Position numbers and translations under genes: made by a program. Below the pieces are notes generated by a model, which had not been told where the DNA came from, did not search any database, and saw nothing but the letters and a program-made list of their open reading frames with translations. 64,000 nucleotides of DNA, taken from NCBI RefSeq assembly GCF_001424305.1, contig NZ_LMPD01000001.1:1172513-1236512 (forward strand). The letters are read 5' to 3'. This DNA comes from Pedobacter sp. Leaf176. Its GTDB lineage: Bacteria > Bacteroidota > Bacteroidia > Sphingobacteriales > Sphingobacteriaceae. Numbering within the stretch: the first letter of the stretch is position 1; each line of letters begins with the position of its first letter. Below are positions 8,401-18,149 of this stretch, piece by piece.

Positions 8401-9576
8401 TTACTTGTTTTTAATGTCTGCTAAATAGGCAGAGGGGCTTTTATCCATGATTTTCTTAAAAGCTACAAAAAATGTATTCCTGGAAGAAAATCCGGCCTCT
8501 AATGCTATCGCCTCTAAAGTATATTGCTTCCAATCGCCCGAATCCAGTCGTTTTTTTACATAGTCAATCCGCAAATTGTTGATGTGTGTATTAAAGTTAG
8601 ACTGATAGTGCTTGTTAAATAAATCTGATAACTTATGATTGGGTATATCTAACTGCGCAGCAAGTTCGCTCATGGTTAAACCGACCTGCTTAAAGATTTC
8701 TTTCTCCATGATTTGCTGTTCAACCTGTTCAATTAATTTCTCATCAACTGGTCTGATTTTACGTTTTTCAGAATTCGTGATGTCTTCCGAATCCGAACCA
8801 GTATTGTTTAAAATATCTGATTGGTTTAATTTATCGGATAAACCAAAAATAGTCTGGGGATTTAAGAAAAAGGATAAACTCAATAGTAGAAAGATGAAAG
8901 CCAGGGATAAAATCAACGGACTTCTATGCAATATGAAATAGGCATCGTTCGAATTTCTGAGTATGACCACGTTTAATACCAGCATTCCTGAGAATATTAA
9001 AGTAAGCATACCAGAAAAAAAGTAAGCCCATCTGACGGTTTTGATGTTCTTTTTTTGCCTGGCGAAAATATATGTCAGCCTCATCTGAAGAATGGAATAA
9101 GTGAGTGCTGATAACGGAAGAGTAAACCAATGCCAGGGTTCAACAATATATTTTTCTGTTGAAAAAGCATATTGAAAATCCCTTGCCACGCGATTAACAA
9201 TAAGTTGTTGTTGTTCCGTATCTAACAGGTTGTATGGCATTACCGAGAACAGTGCTGGTATAATCAGGATAAAATGTAAAAGGTGTTTCTTTTTGAATTT
9301 CGAAAGTTCCGGATTTAATTCGCCTTTCAGGTAGAGATAAAAGCAAGGTCCGATTGTATAGTATAATGGTAAACCTTTATTAAAAAGTAACGGGTAATAT
9401 TTAATGTAACCAGTATTGGTCAGTAAAAATATCATAGCGTACCAGACTACGCCGCAAATAGCAGTAGCTAATAAAGCATTCAAATACTTCTTGTTTCGTC
9501 CATATACCCATAAAAGGATAACGACAAGGGATAAAATAAAAATTGCACCGATTACGGTTAAAAAAAAGGGATGCAA
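8401..9576 (-). CDS. membrane-anchored AraC-family transcriptional regulator
   Basis: 391-residue regulator with about seven hydrophobic helices in residues 1-245 and a cytoplasmic AraC-type DNA-binding domain in the last 100 residues. The DNA-binding part shows two helix-turn-helix units: LTMSELAAQLDIPNHKLSDL and TLEAIALEAGFSSRNTFFVA followed by the signature FKKIMDKSPSAYL. This plan (7TM-like sensor plus HTH_18) is common in Bacteroidota; the ligand is unknown. No cognate operon is evident; the ABC half-transporter upstream on the same strand is about 210 bp away, so its regulation is possible but unproven. Confidence 0.9.
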   Translation of the reverse strand: MHPFFLTVIGAIFILSLVVILLWVYGRNKKYLNALLATAICGVVWYAMIFLLTNTGYIKYYPLLFNKGLPLYYTIGPCFYLYLKGELNPELSKFKKKHLLHFILIIPALFSVMPYNLLDTEQQQLIVNRVARDFQYAFSTEKYIVEPWHWFTLPLSALTYSILQMRLTYIFARQKKNIKTVRWAYFFSGMLTLIFSGMLVLNVVILRNSNDAYFILHRSPLILSLAFIFLLLSLSFFLNPQTIFGLSDKLNQSDILNNTGSDSEDITNSEKRKIRPVDEKLIEQVEQQIMEKEIFKQVGLTMSELAAQLDIPNHKLSDLFNKHYQSNFNTHINNLRIDYVKKRLDSGDWKQYTLEAIALEAGFSSRNTFFVAFKKIMDKSPSAYLADIKNK

Positions 9577-9787
9577 GAGATTAATTTTTAAAATAATCCA
9601 AAAATACGAATCTAAAGTTTACGAACACATAACATTCCTGTTAGCTCTAAATTTAGTATGCGACGCGGTCTGTTACTACCTTGAAAATAAGTGCTGCTTA
9701 GAGAGTACGGAGGTGTTTTTGATTGGTGTTAAGATTTATGAAAATTACAGGGTTGAACACATATTTAATAGCGCTAATTAGATAATA

Positions 9788-11623
9788 CTACTGATAACCC
9801 TTCGCCTGTAAATTAAATAACTCGGCATACCTTCCCTTTTTTTTAAGTAATTCTGCATGTGTTCCCGATTCCAATATGGTTCCTTGTTCCAATACTAAGA
9901 TTCTGTCAGCAAGCCTTGCGGTAGAAAAACGGTGGGAAATTAGTATTGCTGATTTTCCAATCGTAAGCTGTGCAAAACGTTGGAAAACCTCATATTCCGC
10001 CCTGGCATCAAGCGCAGATGTCGGCTCGTCTAGAATCAGGACCTGAGCATTTTTCATATAAGCTCTTGCCAGCGCTACTTTTTGCCATTCACCACCCGAC
10101 AATTCTACACCATCATTGAATTTTCTGCCCAAAGCCTGTTCATAACCGAGTGGAAATTTAGCAACAAGTAAATCAGCGAGACTTTGTTTAGCTGCTATTG
10201 TAATCAGATCCATATTTTCTAGTTCAGCAATATTACCTATTGCAATATTTTGAGAGAAAGTCATCTGATAACGAATATAATCCTGAAAAATAATACCCAT
10301 ATTATGCCTTAAATCTTTCAGGTCGTAATTTCTTAAGTCCTGTCCATCCAATAATATTTGACCCTCCGTAGGATCGTAAAGCCTGGAGAGTAACTTTACA
10401 AGGGTGGTTTTGCCTGCGCCATTTTCTCCAACAAGTGCAAGCTTTTCGCCTGGTTGGAGACTAAAACATAAATTTCTGCATGCATATTTTGGTGCACCAC
10501 GATACTTAAAACCTACATTTTCAAAAATAAAACCAGTTTTAATGGGATTTGGAAAAGGTAGGGGCTTAAGTGGTTGGGTAATCCTAGGTTTAATTTCAAA
10601 AAACTCAATGAAATCATTCAGGTAGATCGCGCCTTGCGAAACCATTGTAAAGCGTGAAAGCAATGTTTCCATGAGAGAACTTAATTGCCTGAAAGAACCG
10701 GCTAAAAAGGTTAAGCTCCCGATTGTTGCCTTACCGTTAATGGTTTGATAAATGATAAATGCATAGGCGCCATAATAACCAATTGTACCCATTATGGATA
10801 AAAGCGTGCCCCAGCCCGACCTGCTTATAGCAAGCCTACTGTTGTCGGCATAAAATTTTTCAGAAAGTTTTTTAAAGCGGTTTATGATAAATTCTGATAA
10901 CCCGAAAATTTTCACTTCCTTAGCCGTTTCATCGCTTGCACCGAGGTAGCGTACATAATCCAGTTCCCTTCTTTCTGGCGTCTGACTTCTGGAAAGTGCG
11001 TAATTTTTGCTGTTAAAATAAGATTCACCTAAAAATGATGGAATGATTGCCAGAAGTAACATTAAAATTAACCAGGGGTTAAAAGCAATCAGGCCCGTAA
11101 GCAAAAATGCCATTGATATAAAATCCTGTATCTGGCTCATCACCTGAGAAAGCAAGACCGTTCTGCCCACAGTCTGCTGTCTGGCTCTTTCAAGTTTATC
11201 GTAAAATACAGAATCTTCGAACTGATCCAAATCCAGTTCGGTTGCGTGCCGCATAATGCGCATGGACGTATAGTTGGAAAATAAGTCCCCGAGCAGACTA
11301 TCCGTGAGGTTAATCATTCTGTTAAGTCCGTCGGTTAAGATAGCCAGCACAAACTCAAGCCCAACAAGTTCCCAAAGTCTTGAACTGTCTCCATGGGCAG
11401 TACCGGAATTCAATGCAACAACCTGATCAATAATAAGCTTACCAGTATAGAGCAAGGCTGCGGGCATAGCCGAACGAAATAGGCGTAGAACAAGGCTAAT
11501 TAGCGCCTTTTGAGGGCTGCTTCGCCAAACCATTTTGAAAAACACAGGTAGATTTTTGAAAGATAGCAGACGCTGTTTAAAGGTGATTTCTTCCATTTTT
11601 ATCGTGTTCCTGCTTTTGGCCAT
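9788..11623 (-). CDS. ABC transporter half-protein, permease plus ATPase
   Basis: 611-residue ABC exporter-type half-transporter that would work as a dimer in the inner membrane. The N-terminal part holds about six membrane helices (residues 45-335). The ATPase part has Walker A GENGAGKTT (about 395-403), the signature LSGGEWQK (about 507), and Walker B VLILDEPTSALD (about 529) followed by the ISHRFSTARLADRI switch region. The substrate is unknown; the permease sequence is closest in style to lipid, peptide or drug exporters of the MsbA/McjD type, not to SbmA. A second in-frame ATG (MEEITF) lies 9 codons downstream. It is a single gene between the AraC-type regulator and the DoxX-like gene. 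Confidence 0.92.
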   Translation of the reverse strand: MAKSRNTIKMEEITFKQRLLSFKNLPVFFKMVWRSSPQKALISLVLRLFRSAMPAALLYTGKLIIDQVVALNSGTAHGDSSRLWELVGLEFVLAILTDGLNRMINLTDSLLGDLFSNYTSMRIMRHATELDLDQFEDSVFYDKLERARQQTVGRTVLLSQVMSQIQDFISMAFLLTGLIAFNPWLILMLLLAIIPSFLGESYFNSKNYALSRSQTPERRELDYVRYLGASDETAKEVKIFGLSEFIINRFKKLSEKFYADNSRLAISRSGWGTLLSIMGTIGYYGAYAFIIYQTINGKATIGSLTFLAGSFRQLSSLMETLLSRFTMVSQGAIYLNDFIEFFEIKPRITQPLKPLPFPNPIKTGFIFENVGFKYRGAPKYACRNLCFSLQPGEKLALVGENGAGKTTLVKLLSRLYDPTEGQILLDGQDLRNYDLKDLRHNMGIIFQDYIRYQMTFSQNIAIGNIAELENMDLITIAAKQSLADLLVAKFPLGYEQALGRKFNDGVELSGGEWQKVALARAYMKNAQVLILDEPTSALDARAEYEVFQRFAQLTIGKSAILISHRFSTARLADRILVLEQGTILESGTHAELLKKKGRYAELFNLQAKGYQ

Positions 11624-11733
11624 AATTTCTAATGTGTTTGCTCAAATATAGATGATTGCTGCACAAGGCAAACTGATACATCAAATCTTGACTTCCAGAT
11701 GCTTTGCTGTAAAAAAAACAGGTTATTCGTTGA

Positions 11734-12126
11734 TTATCCGACATTATTCGTGCTTTTCAATGCCCAGTAAATAAGTACAGGCTGAAAAAACAATCTGCCA
11801 AATCTTTTCGCATCTGTATTGAGACCAAATGCATTTCTTCGATTTTTATATTGCGAAATATTGCCGGGAAATACTGCAGTGAATAAGCCGGAAGCAATTT
11901 TTCCTACCGTCTGCTCATACTTTTTTGGTGTTAGAATTAATGCCGTACCTAAAGCGATTTCTACTAATCCGGATTGTACAACAGTGGCATCCTTTTTTAT
12001 GGGCACCCAGTTAGGTACCTGGGCCTGAAATTCCTTTCTTGCAAATGTAAGGTGGCCAATACCTGCAAATACTAATCCCGCGCCTAGCAAGATTTTGGCT
12101 ACCTTTTTTATGTTTTCGTCTGTCAT
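11734..12126 (-). CDS. DoxX-like membrane protein
   Basis: 130-residue integral membrane protein with four short hydrophobic helices: AKILLGAGLVFAGIGHL, VEIALGTALIL, IASGLFTAVFPG and FFQPVLIYWAL. The first helix with GIGHLTFA and the ISQYKNRRNAFGL loop are typical of DoxX/DUF4267-like small membrane proteins. Family members are tied to redox or respiratory processes in some bacteria, but the exact role is unknown here. It stands alone, about 110 bp upstream of the ABC gene on the same strand, divergent from the mraZ promoter region. Confidence 0.75.
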   Translation of the reverse strand: MTDENIKKVAKILLGAGLVFAGIGHLTFARKEFQAQVPNWVPIKKDATVVQSGLVEIALGTALILTPKKYEQTVGKIASGLFTAVFPGNISQYKNRRNAFGLNTDAKRFGRLFFQPVLIYWALKSTNNVG

Positions 12127-12632
12127 GTTCTGTCAATTTAATAATGAACAACCCTATTTACTTAAAGTTGGACGTTATTATCAAATTTGAAATTATAATT
12201 ATAAAATGCAGGCATATTGCTATCCACCATTGAATTATTTCGAATAATACGCTATGCCAGCGGCTTTTCTCCTTGTATAAATTTGGATACAAACGCTGAC
12301 CTGTGAGGTACTTAAATCGAATTTTGAAGAATGGTTTTGTCAATAAATTGTGAGCCAATAAGCAAAAAATGTCCTTAAATTTGGGCTTTTAATTTCTAAA
12401 CGCAAAAAATATTTACAAGGCAATTAATGTTTTTTAAATGCTAATTTTTGTAGTTAACTTGCTTTTTACCAGTGATTAAGCGCTTTTTGTAATTTTTTTG
12501 ATGGTTTCTTTTTTAGTCATTGAGGGGGCAAAGTGGGAGAAATTAGTTGTGGAAAACTTTTTTGTGGTAAAAAGTGGTAAAAAGTGGTAGAACTATTTAC
12601 TTTTACACTACATAAAAAGTGTAGATACCACT
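12127..12632. other. 506-bp intergenic region, dcw promoter and MraZ operator
   Basis: Divergent region between the DoxX-like gene and mraZ. The left 350 bp are AT-rich without a convincing gene; a 66-codon minus frame at 12158-12358 has Lys/Phe/Ile-rich sequence and looks like chance. The right 100 bp hold the GTGG repeats of the MraZ operator and a -7-like TACTTTTA at 12598-12605. Confidence 0.7.
12533..12587 (+). promoter_or_regulatory. MraZ operator: GTGG direct repeats
   Basis: Five GTGG boxes start at 12533, 12549, 12564, 12574 and 12584. The last three are separated by exactly 10 bp as AAAGTGGTA-type repeats. MraZ of E. coli and Mycoplasma is known to bind direct GTGG/TGGG-type repeats with 10-bp spacing in front of its own operon, so autorepression of the dcw cluster is the expected function. 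The boxes overlap the -33 region of the probable promoter (TACTTTTA at 12598). Confidence 0.75.
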
Positions 12633-13100
12633 ATGACCCATCTTTTAGGAGAATTTGATTGTAAACTTGACGCAAAAGGCCGACTAATGGTTCCTGCTGC
12701 GCTTAAGAAACAATTGCCTGATGTTGAGCGGGAGGGATTGGTCATCAACCGTGGCTTCGAAAAAAATCTTGTTATTTATCCTAAAAATGTCTGGGACAAA
12801 ATCGTTGCTAAACTTAGTGAGCTGAACGTTTACGATGAAGAAAACAGGAAATTCATAAGAGCTTTTACGCGAGGTGCTACAGAGCTAACTCTTGATGCCG
12901 CCGGTCGTGTGTTGCTTCCAAAATCCCTTACGGAGTATGCTGGTATCGGTTCGGATATTATGCTGGCTTGTCAATTAGATAGAATAGAGGTTTGGGATAA
13001 ATCAGCTTACGAAGACACATTGGACGGTACGCCGGCAAACTTTGCTGCGCTTGCTCAAAAGGTAATGGTTGATAAGAAAGGAGGGGTGGATGGAATTTAA
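12633..13100 (+). CDS. mraZ: transcriptional regulator MraZ
   Basis: DNA-binding protein with two SpoVT/AbrB-like domains that binds repeats ahead of the dcw cluster; 155 residues. The two halves show the repeated motif: FDCKLDAKGRLMVPAALKKQL at residues 8-28 and ELTLDAAGRVLLPKSLTEYAG near 90-110. First gene of the division and wall cluster. Its stop lies 11 bp inside the rsmH start region, so rsmH translation is coupled. The operator just upstream fits autoregulation. Confidence 0.95.
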   Translation: MTHLLGEFDCKLDAKGRLMVPAALKKQLPDVEREGLVINRGFEKNLVIYPKNVWDKIVAKLSELNVYDEENRKFIRAFTRGATELTLDAAGRVLLPKSLTEYAGIGSDIMLACQLDRIEVWDKSAYEDTLDGTPANFAALAQKVMVDKKGGVDGI

Positions 13101-13995
13101 ATACCATGTTCCTGTGATGCTTCAGCCTTGCATTGATGGTTTAAACATCAAACCCGACGGTGTTTATGTGGATGTAACTTTTGGAGGCGGTGGTCATTCA
13201 AAAGAAATTTTAAAGCACCTTGGCCCTGAAGGCAGGTTAATTGCTTTCGATCAGGATCCGGATGCACAGGTGAATATTCCTGCAGATGACCGTTTCATCT
13301 TTATCGACCAGAATTTCGGTTTCCTTAAAAATAACCTTCGCCTTAAAGGTTTTAAAGCAGTTGACGGTATTCTGGCTGATTTAGGGGTCTCCTCCCATCA
13401 GTTTGATGTGCCTGAACGTGGTTTTTCTATTCGCTTCAATGCGAATTTAGATATGCGCATGGACCCTAATGGAACTTTAACTGCTGCAGATGTGCTGAAT
13501 ACTTATTCAGAAGAAAAGCTTCACAAGATATTTGGAATTTACGGAGAGGTGAAGAATGCAAAATCGCTGGCCCGCGCCATCGTTACAGCCCGTTTGGATC
13601 ATCCTTTTACTGATATCGATGGTTTCAAAACCGCAGTTTCTGAATACATTCCCAAGGGAAAGGAAAATAAATATTTAGCGCAGGTTTTTCAAGCCCTGCG
13701 TATAGAGGTGAATGCTGAAATATCCGTATTGGAAAACTTTTTACAGCAAGCCGCCGAAGTTTTAAAACCCGGAGGACATCTGGTTGTGATGTCTTATCAT
13801 TCTTTGGAGGACAGACCGGTCAAAAATTTTATGGCTAAGGGTAAGTTTTATGGTGAGGTTGAAAAGGATTTTTTTGGTAATCAGCAAAAACCATTTAATG
13901 TAATTACACGCAAAGCGATAATGGCTTCAGATGAAGAAATCGCCCGCAACAACAGGGCGCGCAGTGCAAAATTAAGGATAGCGGAAAAAATATGA
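13090..13995 (+). CDS. rsmH: 16S rRNA (cytosine-1402 N4)-methyltransferase
   Basis: SAM-dependent methyltransferase (formerly MraW), 301 residues from ATG 13090. The motifs YVDVTFGGGGHSKEIL (SAM-binding motif I), IAFDQDPDA, DGILADLGVSSHQFD, the FSIRFNANLDMRMD segment and the C-terminal SYHSLEDRPVKNF are all present. A TTG at 13069 could extend it by 7 codons, but a strong ribosome-binding sequence (AAGGAGGGG, 13079-13086) lies just before the ATG and decides the start. It overlaps mraZ by 11 bp and its TGA overlaps the ATG of the ftsL-like gene. Confidence 0.96.
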   Translation: MEFKYHVPVMLQPCIDGLNIKPDGVYVDVTFGGGGHSKEILKHLGPEGRLIAFDQDPDAQVNIPADDRFIFIDQNFGFLKNNLRLKGFKAVDGILADLGVSSHQFDVPERGFSIRFNANLDMRMDPNGTLTAADVLNTYSEEKLHKIFGIYGEVKNAKSLARAIVTARLDHPFTDIDGFKTAVSEYIPKGKENKYLAQVFQALRIEVNAEISVLENFLQQAAEVLKPGGHLVVMSYHSLEDRPVKNFMAKGKFYGEVEKDFFGNQQKPFNVITRKAIMASDEEIARNNRARSAKLRIAEKI

Positions 13996-14405
13996 ACAAG
14001 TTCAGAGAAGAAGAAGAAATCGGACCTGAACCTGAGCTTAAGGTGAAGACGGAAAAAGTAAAGTCTGACGATGATAAGAAGTTCAGCGAAACTTTTATCG
14101 GAAAGTTTTTTACGGAAGGTGTAATATCAAAGGAGGCCGCTACAGATGCATTGCCTTTTTTGTGCTTTCTGGCATTATTGGGCATGGTTTACATTGCCAA
14201 TAGCCATTTTGCGGTAAACAATGTGCGCCGGATTGACAAGCTGAATAAAGAGGTTAAAGAGTTACGCTGGGAGTATAAGTCCTTAAAAGCTGACCTCATG
14301 TTTAAAAGTAAACTAACGGAAGTTGCCAAGAAGGTTGATACCCTTGGAATAAAAGAATTAATTGAACCACCAAAAAAAATAATTGTTAAAAGCGATGAAT
14401 ATTAG
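13992..14405 (+). CDS. FtsL-like cell division protein
   Basis: 137-residue bitopic membrane protein in the ftsL position between rsmH and ftsI. It has a charged cytoplasmic N terminus (about 50 residues, Glu/Lys rich), one membrane helix (LPFLCFLALLGMVYIA), and a periplasmic coiled coil (RRIDKLNKEVKELRWEYKSLK), the plan of FtsL, which with FtsB and FtsQ activates FtsWI. Sequence similarity to E. coli FtsL is low, as is usual in Bacteroidota, so the call rests on layout and position. Its ATG overlaps the rsmH TGA, and its end overlaps ftsI by 11 bp. Confidence 0.82.
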   Translation: MNKFREEEEIGPEPELKVKTEKVKSDDDKKFSETFIGKFFTEGVISKEAATDALPFLCFLALLGMVYIANSHFAVNNVRRIDKLNKEVKELRWEYKSLKADLMFKSKLTEVAKKVDTLGIKELIEPPKKIIVKSDEY

Positions 14406-16497
14406 AGCAAACATCTTGCTTCGCGTATATCTGGCATTTGGCTTAATTGTGCTCTTTGCTTTGGCGGTATTTTTACGTCTCAGCCAGGTGCAGTTTGTGC
14501 AGGGACATAAATGGAAAGCGATGGCGGACAGCCTTTCTACGCGTTACATGCCCGTTGAGGCAACACGTGGCAATATTTATTCAAATGATGGTAGTTTACT
14601 GGCAACTTCTGTTCCTGAATATGAGTTGCATATGGATATGTTTGCCGGTGGTATCGCGGAGGATAAAATTTTCAATGAAAAGGTTGATTCTTTAGGGATG
14701 AAACTTGCCGGTATTTTTCAGGATAAATCAGCTAAAGAGTATTCACGTATGCTCCGCAAAGGGCGTCAGGATAGTGCGCGTTATTTATTAATTCACCGTA
14801 AAGTCGGTTATGCTGATTTGAAAACAATCAGGACATTCCCCTTATACAATATTGGTAAATTCAGCGGAGGCTTAATTGCCGTCCAACAGAATAAGCGTAT
14901 CCTACCTTTCCAGACCTTGGCGGCACGTACCATTGGTTATAAAAATGCCAATGTGAAAAATGGTGTTGGTTTGGAAGGAGCTTACACAGATTACATTAAT
15001 GGTGAAACAGGTAAAAGGTTGATGCAGCGCATCGCTGGCGGTGTTTATGTGCCGGTAAATGATGAAGAAGAAGTGGCGCCCAAAGACGGAGCAGACATCA
15101 TTTCAACCATCGACATCAATATGCAGGATTTGGCTCAAAGTGCATTGGAAAAGCAACTGATAAAGTATAAAGCCGACCATGGTACGGTGATTGTAATGGA
15201 GGTTGCCACTGGCGAAGTCAGGGCGGTTGCAAACTTCTCTAAGGTTGAGGAAGGTGTTTATAAAGAGAAATTTAATTATGCCATTGCAGGTAATCAGGAT
15301 CCGGGGTCGACTTTCAAGCTGGCTTCTTATATGGCACTGCTTGAAGATAAACTGGTTGATACCAATACGATGGTTGGTACTGGTACTTACAAAATCCCAG
15401 GTCACACCATCAAAGATTCCCATGGGAGTATTGGTGTAGTAACAGTGAAAAGAGCATTTGAAGAATCGTCAAATGCAGCAATTGCCTATTTGATTAATAG
15501 TAAGTATGGTGCCAACCCCATTGAATTTACAGATCATCTATATGATTGGCATCTAAACAAGAAAATGGAGTTACAGATACCTGGAGAGGCAACGCCGGCA
15601 GTAAAAAACCCTAAAACCAACAAAAGCTGGAATAAGAATATGACATTGCCGCAAATGGCTTACGGTTATGAAATGCAGCTTACTCCGCTAAAAATGTTGT
15701 CTTTTTACAACGCTGTAGCGAATAATGGTAAATACATTGCGCCGATTTTTGTAAAAGAAATAAGAAGACTGGGTAACCCGATTGAGCAGTTTAAAGCAAG
15801 AGTGATTAATGAGCAGATTTGCTCGGACGTGACCCTTAGTAAAATTAAAAAAATGCTTGAAGGTGTAGTTACCGCCGGAAGCGGTAAAACTTATGTTTAC
15901 AACCCACTTTATAAAATTGCCGGTAAAACTGGAACGGCCCAGGTGGCTGATGCAAATAAAGGCTATAAAGCTAAAAAACAATACCAGGCATCTTTCGTGG
16001 GTTATTTCCCCGCTGATAAGCCAAAATACTCCATGATTGTGGTTATCAACGATCCTAAAGGTGGTTATTATGCATCAATGGTATCTGGTCCTGTATTCAG
16101 GGAAATTGCCGACAGAATTTACGCCAGCGATATGCAGATGTACAATGATGTGCCAACAACTTTAGTTGGTAACACAGGTAATCCGCCAACAAAGGCAGGC
16201 CAAAGCAAAGCAACACAAAAAGTATATAAGGCTTTTGGATTTAAACCACTTTTTGCGTCTAAATCAGAATATTATAATACCATAGATACCAGTGCAGGAA
16301 CCATTTTTCAGGAGAATAGCGAGAAAAAAGGTGTCATGCCAAACGTTGCAGGAATGGGTTTAAAAGATGCGCTTTACCTGCTTGGAAATGCGGGTTTAAA
16401 AACACGGGTTACAGGTTCGGGTAAAGTGATTAGACAATCCGTTCAGGCAGGAACAAAAGTGGGTAAGGGTTTACAGGTTGATATACAATTGGATTAA
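14395..16497 (+). CDS. ftsI: division transpeptidase PBP3 with C-terminal PASTA domain
   Basis: Septal peptidoglycan transpeptidase, 700 residues from ATG 14395. One N-terminal membrane helix (LLRVYLAFGLIVLFALAVF), a dimerisation domain with RGNIYSNDGSLLA, and the transpeptidase with SxxK as STFK (Ser about 304), SSN (about 356) and KTGTAQ (about 510). A PASTA domain closes the protein (about 648-700), as is common in Bacteroidota but absent from E. coli FtsI. A TTG at 14383 would add four residues; ATG is preferred. Overlaps the ftsL-like gene by 11 bp; the following spacer to murE holds a direct duplication. Confidence 0.95.
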   Translation: MNIRANILLRVYLAFGLIVLFALAVFLRLSQVQFVQGHKWKAMADSLSTRYMPVEATRGNIYSNDGSLLATSVPEYELHMDMFAGGIAEDKIFNEKVDSLGMKLAGIFQDKSAKEYSRMLRKGRQDSARYLLIHRKVGYADLKTIRTFPLYNIGKFSGGLIAVQQNKRILPFQTLAARTIGYKNANVKNGVGLEGAYTDYINGETGKRLMQRIAGGVYVPVNDEEEVAPKDGADIISTIDINMQDLAQSALEKQLIKYKADHGTVIVMEVATGEVRAVANFSKVEEGVYKEKFNYAIAGNQDPGSTFKLASYMALLEDKLVDTNTMVGTGTYKIPGHTIKDSHGSIGVVTVKRAFEESSNAAIAYLINSKYGANPIEFTDHLYDWHLNKKMELQIPGEATPAVKNPKTNKSWNKNMTLPQMAYGYEMQLTPLKMLSFYNAVANNGKYIAPIFVKEIRRLGNPIEQFKARVINEQICSDVTLSKIKKMLEGVVTAGSGKTYVYNPLYKIAGKTGTAQVADANKGYKAKKQYQASFVGYFPADKPKYSMIVVINDPKGGYYASMVSGPVFREIADRIYASDMQMYNDVPTTLVGNTGNPPTKAGQSKATQKVYKAFGFKPLFASKSEYYNTIDTSAGTIFQENSEKKGVMPNVAGMGLKDALYLLGNAGLKTRVTGSGKVIRQSVQAGTKVGKGLQVDIQLD

Positions 16498-16519
16498 GAA
16501 AATGAATGAATAATAGAAT

Positions 16520-16691
16520 TATTGAATTAGAGAATGTTGACCTGCGATTTGCTTAACATTCACTCATTCTAAATTCACTCATTCAATATTAGATAATGAT
16601 TAAATGAGAGATTGATTGAATTTGAGAATGATTGACCGGCGACTTGCTTAACATTCATCCATCAAAATTCACTCATTCAAAATTAAATAAA
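16520..16691. repeat. imperfect direct duplication in the ftsI-murE spacer
   Basis: Two diverged copies of a roughly 75-bp unit, about 16521-16597 and 16614-16691. Each begins ATTGAATT, continues GAGAATG, a GACC(T/G)GCGA core, TTGCTTAACATTCA, and ends AATTCACTCATTCAA. About 80 percent of bases match by eye. No reading frame runs through it in the sense of a gene, although a TTG at 16632 fuses the second copy to murE. Confidence 0.8.
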
Positions 16692-18149
16692 ATGCAGTTA
16701 CAGGAATTACTTTATGGCGTAACAATTAAGGAACTGGTTGGAAGAACAGACAGGGAAGTTAATGTCCTGACTTTTGATTCCCGTAAAGTTACCATTGATG
16801 CTGCATTCTTTGCTATTATAGGTACTGCGGCAGATGGTCACCTTTTTATAAACCAAACGGTTGAGCAGGGTGCTAAAGTTATTATATGTGAAAACCTTCC
16901 CGAAATCGATAATTTTGATGTTACTTATGTAAAGGTTGATAACTCTTCAGTAGCCCTGGGTATCATGGCGGGTAATTTTTATGGTAATCCTTCCAGAGAG
17001 CTTAAATTAGTTGGCATTACCGGAACTAATGGAAAAACGACAATTGCAACCATCTTATTTAAGCTTTTTAAAGATTTAGGTTATAAGGCTGGTCTGCTGT
17101 CAACTGTTGAGAATTATATCAACGATGTTGTTGTTGCTGCAACCCATACCACACCGAATCCTATTGCTTTAAACGGATTGCTTCGCGAGATGGTCAATAC
17201 CGGCTGCGATTACTGCTTCATGGAAGTGAGTTCTCATGCGGTTTCGCAACATAGAATAGAAGGGCTGACTTTTTCTGGTGCTGTATTTTCGAACCTGACA
17301 CACGACCACCTTGATTTTCATAAAACCTTCGATAGCTATTTGAAAGCGAAGAAGGCTTTTTTCGATGGCCTGCCGAAATCGGCATTTGCACTAACCAATA
17401 TTGATGATAAAAACGGCATGGTAATGCTGCAGAATACAAAGGCACACAAGAAAACGTATGCTTTAAAACAGCTTGCCGATTTCAAGGCGAAGATCGTAGA
17501 AAATCAGTTCAGTGGTCTGCATTTGGATATCGATAATGAAGATGTTTTTTTCAAGCTGGTTGGTTCTTTCAATGCTTACAATTTGCTTGCCGTATATGGT
17601 ACTGCCATTCTGCTTGAGCAGGATAAGTTAAAGGTTTTAACACTTTTAAGTCGTTTAACTGGCGCAGAAGGGCGCTTCGATTACATAACCTCGCCCGATA
17701 AAATCATCGGTATAGTAGATTATGCACATACGCCTGATGCAGTGCAGAATGTATTAAGTACCATTGCAAACATCCGGAAAGGAACGGAGCAGGTTATTAC
17801 GGTAATTGGTTGTGGTGGCGACAGGGATAAAACCAAACGTCCGGTTATGGCTCAGGTAGCTTGCGATTGGAGCGATAAAGTAATACTGACATCTGATAAC
17901 CCACGTACTGAGGACCCCCAGACCATTATCAATGAGATGGAAGCGGGTGTTTCGCCCACTAATAAACGTAAAACCTTATCCATTTTAGATAGAAAAGAAG
18001 CTATAAAAACGGCTTGCCACTTAGCAAAGAGCGGGGATATTATTCTCGTAGCAGGAAAGGGTCATGAGAAATACCAGGAAATAAACGGGGTGCGTAATCA
18101 CTTTGATGATAAAGAAATCTTACTTGAACAATTAAACCCTCGCAGCTAA
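16692..18149 (+). CDS. murE: UDP-MurNAc-L-Ala-D-Glu:meso-diaminopimelate ligase
   Basis: Mur ligase adding the third residue of the peptidoglycan stem, 485 residues from ATG 16692. The ATP-binding loop is [10 protein letters not shown] (about 109), the carbamylated-Lys region and the HDHLDFH segment follow, and the specificity motif DNPRTEDP (about 401) is the form that selects meso-diaminopimelate over lysine. The C-terminal AGKGHEKYQ is also typical. A TTG at 16632 would add 20 residues translated from repeat sequence and is rejected. Its TAA overlaps the mraY ATG (TAATG). A murF gene does not follow, which is normal for this phylum. Confidence 0.96.
   Translation: MQLQELLYGVTIKELVGRTDREVNVLTFDSRKVTIDAAFFAIIGTAADGHLFINQTVEQGAKVIICENLPEIDNFDVTYVKVDNSSVALGIMAGNFYGNPSRELKLVGITGTNGKTTIATILFKLFKDLGYKAGLLSTVENYINDVVVAATHTTPNPIALNGLLREMVNTGCDYCFMEVSSHAVSQHRIEGLTFSGAVFSNLTHDHLDFHKTFDSYLKAKKAFFDGLPKSAFALTNIDDKNGMVMLQNTKAHKKTYALKQLADFKAKIVENQFSGLHLDIDNEDVFFKLVGSFNAYNLLAVYGTAILLEQDKLKVLTLLSRLTGAEGRFDYITSPDKIIGIVDYAHTPDAVQNVLSTIANIRKGTEQVITVIGCGGDRDKTKRPVMAQVACDWSDKVILTSDNPRTEDPQTIINEMEAGVSPTNKRKTLSILDRKEAIKTACHLAKSGDIILVAGKGHEKYQEINGVRNHFDDKEILLEQLNPRS

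Noticed and set aside
9416..9781. Plus-strand 121-codon frame
   Set aside because: Mostly antisense to the AraC-type gene; its tail in the intergenic part has no features.
12158..12358. Minus-strand 66-codon frame before mraZ
   Set aside because: Composition looks random (Ile/Lys/Phe runs from AT-rich DNA), no ribosome-binding site or recognisable domain.
16632..16691. TTG-initiated extension of murE
   Set aside because: The 20 residues come from the second repeat copy in the spacer and are not part of the MurE family.
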